Source: a virus. From it: DNA of 40,462 nt. The notes under the pieces are model-generated. The model ran no database searches. It was not told the origin of the DNA and saw only the letters and a program-made list of their open reading frames with translations. Positions 35,096-40,462 of this stretch are shown here, in pieces (positions within the stretch are counted from its first letter, which is position 1; every line of letters starts with the position of its first letter). A program made the translations under genes and the position numbers. Location: IMG/VR virus record IMGVR_UViG_3300020462_000016, positions 1 through 40,462 of that record; one strand, written 5' to 3'.

Positions 35096-35740
35096 ATGGC
35101 TCTTTGTAGCGTTAGTGATGTTGAACAATTTCTACAAATAGATTTAAACTCTACTGTAGAATCTTCAGTCACAAATACTTTTATACCTTATGTAGATTCT
35201 GCTATTAAAAGATTTCTTGGGTATGATGTCGAACAAGCAACATTTACAGAAACTTTTGACGGTAATGAACAACAAGATTTATTTTTAAGACACATACCTA
35301 TTGCTTCTATTACTTCAGTTGTTGAAGATGGTAATACTTTAGTATCTGGTAATGAAAAAGATTATGTACATTACGACAATGGTAGATTAAGAAGAATTGT
35401 TGTAAGATGGTCCGGAATTAAACCTAAAAATATTGTAGTTACTTATGTAGGTGGATATCAAGCTGCTGATATACCTGCAGTAATAAAACAAACCTCTGCA
35501 AAAGCTGCTGCAAGAATGCTTATGACATCATTACAAATAGCTTCCAAAGCAGATACTGGACAAGTAGGTAGTCATTTAGCAGACAATACTGCTTCTTCAA
35601 GTTTTGATGTTGCTCTTACAGAAAGAATAGGCGATTATGATGTTGCTTATGCTGATGTAGTAATACAAAATTTAACACCTGTTCTTACACAAGGAGATAT
35701 GTTAATACTAAACCCTTTCAAGAGCAGATTCTTTGTATAA
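35096..35740 (+). CDS. Head-tail connector (gp6/adaptor-like)
   Basis: A 214-residue head-tail connector of the HK97 gp6/SPP1 gp15 type. It opens 'MALCSVSDVEQFLQIDLNST', then 'YVDSAIKRFLGYDVE', beta-rich 'IPIASITSVVEDG' and helical 'IPAVIKQTSAKAAARML'. It forms a ring under the portal. The start follows AAAAGGAG. The C-terminal 60 residues are less typical. Confidence 0.8.
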   Translation: MALCSVSDVEQFLQIDLNSTVESSVTNTFIPYVDSAIKRFLGYDVEQATFTETFDGNEQQDLFLRHIPIASITSVVEDGNTLVSGNEKDYVHYDNGRLRRIVVRWSGIKPKNIVVTYVGGYQAADIPAVIKQTSAKAAARMLMTSLQIASKADTGQVGSHLADNTASSSFDVALTERIGDYDVAYADVVIQNLTPVLTQGDMLILNPFKSRFFV

Positions 35741-35747
35741 TTAATAT

Positions 35748-36395
35748 ATGGTACATAGAAAAGCTCCTTCTCTAGAAGAAGCTAGGGAGCTCTTTCTAGC
35801 TGACCCTAATAAAATGTTACAATCATGGGCTGACGAATGGGGTGTTACGCATGAAAGAGTTAGGCAATTAAGAATAGAATCCGGAGTTCCACAGCGTGGA
35901 GCTTATAACGCAGATATAGCTGACTCTATATTAGAAATAATTAAAACAGGTCGTGGTGGACTTACAACTCCTAGAACATATGAAGACCAACCTATTGGCT
36001 TAGAAAGATTTAAAACTTGGATAGAAGAAGAAGAAGGATTAGCAGAAAAGGTATCTGAAGCTCAAAAATTAGCAGCTAAAAGTCTTAAAGACCCTATTGA
36101 AAAAGAATGCAAATATTGTAAGGAATGGAAACCTGTAGAAGATTATAAAAGAAATCAAAAATATTTAGATGGTCTTACTAAATTTTGTATAATTTGTATT
36201 GATATACTTAAAGAAAAGAAAAGTAAAATAGGAGATGAAAAATTAAAACTATGTTTATCTTGTAAACAAGAAAAAAAGGTTTCGGAGTTTTCTAAAAATC
36301 CAAACGCACCAGATTCTTTAAGAATATTCTGTAAAAATTGTCATAAAGCACAAAAAAGAAAACAGAGAAGACAAGCAAGGAAATTCAATGCCTAG
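35748..36395 (+). CDS. HTH plus tandem zinc-ribbon protein
   Basis: A 215-residue basic protein. Residues 24-48 ('QSWADEWGVTHERVRQLRIE') form an HTH like sigma region 4. Two zinc knuckle units follow: 'CKYCKEWKPVEDYKRN...CIIC' and 'CLSCKQEKKVSEFSKN...CKNC'. Such knuckles accompany HNH-type nucleases in phages, but no HNH residues are seen. It looks like an accessory DNA-binding protein placed among head-tail genes. Function not established. Confidence 0.7.
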   Translation: MVHRKAPSLEEARELFLADPNKMLQSWADEWGVTHERVRQLRIESGVPQRGAYNADIADSILEIIKTGRGGLTTPRTYEDQPIGLERFKTWIEEEEGLAEKVSEAQKLAAKSLKDPIEKECKYCKEWKPVEDYKRNQKYLDGLTKFCIICIDILKEKKSKIGDEKLKLCLSCKQEKKVSEFSKNPNAPDSLRIFCKNCHKAQKRKQRRQARKFNA

Positions 36396-36633
36396 ATATG
36401 AACATCAATGTATTATGCATAAATGCTACTTTGAATTTGAAGTAACTTATTCAATACATGAAGACCCTTTAATTAAATGTCCAAAATGTGAATCTAACAC
36501 TAAAAGACTTATTGGTAAAAATGTAAGATTTGAAACTCCTGTTGATGTAGATTGGGAAAAGAATCCTAAAGATTTGTCAGAAAAATCTTTTAAACAGTTT
36601 CAAAAAGCAAAAAAAGTTAAATATAGATGGTAG
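36388..36633 (+). CDS. FmdB-like small zinc-ribbon protein
   Basis: An 81-residue protein of FmdB/regulatory zinc-ribbon layout: 'YEHQCIMHKCYFEFEV', 'EDPLIKCPKCES' and a basic end. Such small ribbons are common in phage head regions; their role is unknown. It overlaps the previous gene by 8 bases. Confidence 0.75.
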   Translation: MPRYEHQCIMHKCYFEFEVTYSIHEDPLIKCPKCESNTKRLIGKNVRFETPVDVDWEKNPKDLSEKSFKQFQKAKKVKYRW

Positions 36634-36641
36634 GAGAAAAT

Positions 36642-36854
36642 ATGGAATACGAATATATAACTGAAGAAGATAAAAAAGTAATTATAGATAATCAATTAAA
36701 GCAATTAGAAGCTAATCATTACAGTCTTTCGTTAGGGGAACCCTCTAAACTTAAAGACATAAATGAACATATGGTATGGCAACAGCAAATAGATTTATTA
36801 GAAAATACTATAACAAATCTTCGCAGACATAAAATTAAGTTAGATAATGGTTAA
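36642..36854 (+). CDS. Small helical hypothetical protein (70 aa)
   Basis: A 70-residue helical protein ('NQLKQLEANHYSLSLGEPSK', 'WQQQIDLLENTITNLRRHKI'), probably a coiled coil. ATG 36642 follows TAGGAG at good distance and is preferred to the in-frame start at 36627, which lies in the upstream gene. It overlaps the next gene by 8 bases. Confidence 0.65.
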   Translation: MEYEYITEEDKKVIIDNQLKQLEANHYSLSLGEPSKLKDINEHMVWQQQIDLLENTITNLRRHKIKLDNG

Positions 36855-38031
36855 AGACAACGGAACTGAAGAGATTATATCTGGTAAGAATAGATATTTT
36901 TTACATTATAAAAATTATGGAATATTAGACGACCCTGTTCAAAAGAATAACTTTTTAGTTTCTTTTAACATTCCTGTTAAAGAACTAATATATGAAAAAC
37001 CCGGTATTAAACAAGTAGTTCCAATACATCCTAATTGTAATGTAGTAGATGTAGATAAAAAAGTACACGAAGATATTGGTAAAGCAATTAAACAAGAGTT
37101 TGGGGAAATAGGAACATTTCATCTAAAAACACAAAGTGTAAAAATAATTTGTAAAGATTTAGAAGTATCAGATACTACACAAAGAGTAAGTTTTACTATA
37201 GATGACACTTTACATCAAGGTATTGTTGATGGTGCTAATTTATACCTAGCTATTAACAGTCTAAAACTAGAAGAGATATCAAAACACTCTTATGTCAAAG
37301 TAGATTTTTATGTAATGAAAGATACAAGTATTTCAGATGATATGGTCAAAACATTAGATGCAAAATTAACAATAGATAAAGAAATCAACATAACTAAAAA
37401 AGAATTACATTGGCTAGAAGAGATAATACAAGAAACAGATTATGCAGGAAAAATGGACGCTGTAGATGTATTGTGTTTAATTAATCTATTTAGAAATAAC
37501 TATTACGACGCAGAAGTAAGTAATCAACCAATAGAATCATATTGGAATAAACAAAGAATAAAAGAGCTATACAAAGAAAACCCTAATTCTTTTATTCAAT
37601 ACAAAACAATAGTTAAAGATATATTGTACTTATATGATTATGTAAATTGGAAAACACAAGAACTGTGGCCGTCAAAAAAAGGTAGCTTAAACAGTTTAGG
37701 TCTTACTACTAAGTACAATCAAAAAGCTTACGAATTTTACATACTTGACAAAAAGTTAGATTATAAGTTACACGATGCAGTTATTTTTATTTTATTAAAT
37801 GGTTTTAGACCTTTTGTAATATTTAATCAAGACACTACTGCAAGATGGTCAAAAGATTTCGGTAAAATACTAGAACTGTATGACACAATATTAATAGAGA
37901 TAATATCAATAATAAAAGATTACAGTGGTCAAATGGGTCATAACCCTCACTTGCTAGGTAAAAATAAAATGCTTTATAGCATAATTTACAAAGAATTTAT
38001 GATGGGAGATTTGCTTAACCAATTTTTGTAA
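36847..38031 (+). CDS. Accessory protein resembling AIPR / DGQHR-type families
   Basis: A 394-residue protein inserted among head-tail genes. Residues 125-136 read GIVDGANLYLAI after a beta-rich stretch ('KTQSVKIICKDLEV', 'RVSFTID'). That recalls the 'IVDG.H....I' core of AIPR abortive-infection proteins and DGQHR/ParB-like domains. The C-terminal half is helical and unrecognised. It may be an accessory ('moron') gene for superinfection exclusion; the resemblance is short and could mislead. Codon use looks like that of its neighbours. Confidence 0.5.
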   Translation: MVKDNGTEEIISGKNRYFLHYKNYGILDDPVQKNNFLVSFNIPVKELIYEKPGIKQVVPIHPNCNVVDVDKKVHEDIGKAIKQEFGEIGTFHLKTQSVKIICKDLEVSDTTQRVSFTIDDTLHQGIVDGANLYLAINSLKLEEISKHSYVKVDFYVMKDTSISDDMVKTLDAKLTIDKEINITKKELHWLEEIIQETDYAGKMDAVDVLCLINLFRNNYYDAEVSNQPIESYWNKQRIKELYKENPNSFIQYKTIVKDILYLYDYVNWKTQELWPSKKGSLNSLGLTTKYNQKAYEFYILDKKLDYKLHDAVIFILLNGFRPFVIFNQDTTARWSKDFGKILELYDTILIEIISIIKDYSGQMGHNPHLLGKNKMLYSIIYKEFMMGDLLNQFL

Positions 38032-38053
38032 ATTCTTGATGTAAAGTAAAGGT

Positions 38054-38389
38054 ATGCCTTTACGACATAAATTATTACCAGAGACAGCAACAATTCAAAC
38101 CGTATCAGATAGCAATATTGATGAAAGAGGTTTGCCTAGTGACAATTGGGCAAATACTTATACTAATGTTAAATGTAAATTTATTTCATCTGGTTCTGAA
38201 GAAGAAAGAGATGGTAGAAATACTACTACTGAAACTTTTAATGTTTATGTTGAAAAAGGTGTAACTGTAACACCCGGAGACAGATTAAAAAGAGGTAGTG
38301 ATTTTCACGAAATAGTTATGGTACAACCTGTATTAGATAGATATGGTGTTGAGTGCTACAAGCTACTTCAAACTTTTGTTTCTAAGTAA
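38054..38389 (+). CDS. Head-tail joining protein (head closure)
   Basis: A 111-residue head-closure protein of the phage head-tail joining family. It has 'ETATIQTVSDSNIDERGLPS', 'VKCKFISSGSEEERDGRNTT' and 'DRLKRGSDFHEIVMVQPV'. It seals the connector after packaging. It starts behind AAAGTAAAGG. Length fits the family. Confidence 0.82.
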   Translation: MPLRHKLLPETATIQTVSDSNIDERGLPSDNWANTYTNVKCKFISSGSEEERDGRNTTTETFNVYVEKGVTVTPGDRLKRGSDFHEIVMVQPVLDRYGVECYKLLQTFVSK

Positions 38390-38400
38390 AGGAACAAATT

Positions 38401-40443
38401 ATGGGTCAAATATATTACCAATCTAAAGTTCCACTAAAAGAAAGAAATCGAAATTCACAAAAAACTAAAAGTGAAGTATTTAGAACTAACTTATATAAAT
38501 TTGGTAAATCAGCCGGTACTCTTCGTTCTATTCCCGGAATAGCGGGAAGTAACTTTGGTCAAACATTAGCAAACTCTAGAAATAAAGCATATCCTATAGC
38601 TCGTTTTTTAGGTAACTATCAAGCATTTTCTAAACAGGGTGATAAATCTGCTAATAATTTTTTAAGACAAGGTATACAGAGAGGCGGAAGAATACTTTCT
38701 GGTATGGTTTCTGGTAGAGCAATCGATATGGTTGTTAGACCATTTGGTGATTTTGGAATGGGTAGAGGAATGGGAATGTTAATTGGTCGTCAATTCCGTA
38801 TTCAATTAGGTAAACAATTACAAGGTGGTAAAAACCCAGTAGATAAAGCTATTAGAAAAATGACTGACAGAATAACAGTTGACTCAACAGCAAAAGTAGA
38901 TGGTAGAAAACTTAACTCCGATGTTAGACAAAATAAAGATATTGCAAGAATAGCTCAAAAAGTATTAACTAAAGCATTTTTAAACGCACAAGCGTTTGCA
39001 CCAGATGTTTCTTCTGGACAATTTGTAGTAGGTGGTAAAGGTCTGAAAAGAAATACAGGTATGTTAAACGAAGATTTAATGTTAGATGTAGAAAATTTTA
39101 ACAGCAGAGGTATTGCATATAGAGATACAAATACTAATAAAAAATATTACAGAGATGTTTTTGGTTTTAGAAAACCCGGACAGGCACGGTCTCATTTACT
39201 TAACAGTATTGAAATGATGAGTGTTAGACCAACAAAAGGACAATTTCCAGCAGTTAGGTCTTTTTTTAGAGGAGAAGTTAGTGCTGGTGGTTCTTTGGGT
39301 GGTTTTCCTTGGATATGGGCAGTTGAGTATGGTGGAGATATACCAGTATTATATCCTGCAAAATCTCCCGGTGATAAGCGAAAAGGTGGAGGTAGAGGAA
39401 GAAGAAAACGCTCTAGAAATGCATTAAATTTTGATGACCAAGGCAATCCAATTTTTGGAGATAGGTTAGATACTTTAAGTGACGCAGCTGCAAAAAAAGC
39501 TAGAACTCAATTTAATATGAAATATGCTGAAAAAGATGAAGTTGTTCCTAAAAATCATTATATAAACCCAAGCTTCTTTCTTCATAGAGCTGCTCATAAA
39601 GCAGGTCAAACAGCTCACGGAATGGCACATGTAAAAGAAGTTAAGATTACTTCTCCATCAAGTAAATATTATGAAGCATGGTTAAGAAATGCTAAATCTA
39701 AAAAATACAAAAATCAAGGTATACAAACTATGGGTGCTAAATCTTTACCATTTCCAAAAGCTAAAGCAACTATGGCAAGATTAGCTTTTAGAGAAAGATA
39801 CAGACAAGACAGAGGTGCTGGTGCAGGTGGTTTTAGTAATTTAGAATCTCTTGTACCGGGTCCAAGAGTAGACATAGCTCATGGTGGATTTTATTCTAAA
39901 GATTTACAAGATGCTATTGGTATTCAATATGCACCAGATGATTTTTCATTCTCATTTTCATTTCCTACTAAAGTTACTGATTCGCCACAAGTGTTAAAAG
40001 TTGCGTTAGACGAATATCTAAGAGTTGGTGGATTTAGTAAAAGCTTTGATAATAAAGGTGATAAAGCTGTTATAGCTATTGCTAAAAGACTTAGTGTAAC
40101 TCCCGGCAGAAAAAGAGAATCTACTGAAAGCTTAATGGCTGATGCACAAAGATATGTTAACTTATTTAAAAAATACGAAGATGCACAAGGAAATGTTATT
40201 CAATTAGGGCAAAAAGGGCGTAGAGCAGAATATTTAGATAAAGTATTTAATTTGTCAATTAAAAAAACTCCCGGCAATAGAAGAGCTTCTGTTAGTTTAA
40301 GAAGAAAACAAGGAAGCGTTCTTAAACAAACAAAGGCTAAAACTGCTGCTCAGAAAAAAGCAAATGAAAAGAAAAGAAAATTAGGGGAACAAGTATTTAG
40401 TGATATTGATTTGCGTACCATTCTTGATGAAATGGGTGGATAG
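38401..40443 (+). CDS. Very large HK97 gp10-like tail-completion protein
   Basis: A 680-residue basic protein in the place of the tail-completion gene. Around residues 295-415 it has features of the HK97 gp10-like family: 'GGFPWIWAVEYGGDIP', an insertion of basic residues, and 'NHYINPSFFLHRAAHKAGQT'. The family normally has 120-180 residues, so this is a strongly expanded form with Gly-rich N-terminal and long basic C-terminal parts. Two proteins may have fused, or it may be a different structural protein. A final ATG at 40460 may begin the next gene. Confidence 0.55.
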   Translation: MGQIYYQSKVPLKERNRNSQKTKSEVFRTNLYKFGKSAGTLRSIPGIAGSNFGQTLANSRNKAYPIARFLGNYQAFSKQGDKSANNFLRQGIQRGGRILSGMVSGRAIDMVVRPFGDFGMGRGMGMLIGRQFRIQLGKQLQGGKNPVDKAIRKMTDRITVDSTAKVDGRKLNSDVRQNKDIARIAQKVLTKAFLNAQAFAPDVSSGQFVVGGKGLKRNTGMLNEDLMLDVENFNSRGIAYRDTNTNKKYYRDVFGFRKPGQARSHLLNSIEMMSVRPTKGQFPAVRSFFRGEVSAGGSLGGFPWIWAVEYGGDIPVLYPAKSPGDKRKGGGRGRRKRSRNALNFDDQGNPIFGDRLDTLSDAAAKKARTQFNMKYAEKDEVVPKNHYINPSFFLHRAAHKAGQTAHGMAHVKEVKITSPSSKYYEAWLRNAKSKKYKNQGIQTMGAKSLPFPKAKATMARLAFRERYRQDRGAGAGGFSNLESLVPGPRVDIAHGGFYSKDLQDAIGIQYAPDDFSFSFSFPTKVTDSPQVLKVALDEYLRVGGFSKSFDNKGDKAVIAIAKRLSVTPGRKRESTESLMADAQRYVNLFKKYEDAQGNVIQLGQKGRRAEYLDKVFNLSIKKTPGNRRASVSLRRKQGSVLKQTKAKTAAQKKANEKKRKLGEQVFSDIDLRTILDEMGG

Positions 40444-40462
40444 GTAATTGAGTGATATAATG

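Noticed and set aside
1-40462. CRISPR array, integrase, insertion sequence or rRNA
   Set aside because: No regularly spaced repeats, no recombinase or transposase motifs and no rRNA-like sequence were seen.

Overview
The window is an AT-rich (about two-thirds A+T by eye) tailed-phage genome segment. It carries an HK97-type head module: large terminase, portal, prohead protease, HK97-fold capsid and head-tail joining proteins. It runs off the right edge inside or just after a tail-completion-like gene, so tail, lysis and any sigma-factor genes lie outside. No integrase, CRISPR array or rRNA was seen. The host cannot be read directly. A winged-helix initiator of a type I associate with actinophages, several probable leaderless starts and the promoter type point weakly to an actinobacterial host.

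Layout. (1) 80-6560, minus strand: a PAPS-reductase-like PP-loop protein, two tandem ParB-like proteins, an excisionase-type HTH protein, SSB, a PD-(D/E)XK nuclease candidate, a winged-helix replication initiator and a Rad52-like annealing protein. (2) 6651-13461, plus strand: a Dam-type adenine methyltransferase, a third ParB-like protein, a GNAT acetyltransferase, a choline-kinase-like protein and many unknowns. An 80-bp inverted repeat (1-80 and 13627-13707) flanks regions 1 and 2. (3) 13.7-25.7 kb, plus strand: a regulatory 'island' of tiny genes. Most have their own promoter of an unusual ECF-sigma-like form (GTAACC, 16-17 bp, GTCTAA; 19 copies in the whole window). Between operons lies a second bipartite element (CTGACT, exactly 12 bp, TTAATG; about ten copies). 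This island also holds a tRNA-like RNA with alanine identity and two candidate large structured noncoding RNAs, each closed by a long terminal helix and each right after its own promoter. (4) 24.6-28.4 kb: a terminase-small-subunit-like HTH protein and unknown genes. (5) 28.5-40.4 kb: the head module, interrupted by probable accessory genes (an HTH/zinc-ribbon protein, a small zinc ribbon and a protein resembling AIPR).

How it fits together. A leftward promoter at about 6.6 kb and a second near 4.5 kb serve replication, recombination and possible DNA-modification genes. Two promoters of ordinary sigma-70 type (TTGCAT, 16 bp, TATACT) serve two paralogous genes at 22.0 and 23.3-23.5 kb. The repeated GTAACC/GTCTAA promoters probably switch on the small-gene and RNA island as one regulon. 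The head genes then follow as a conventional rightward late block. Protein assignments rest on motifs visible in the translations. RNA structures were found by reading complementary arms by eye, not by folding software.
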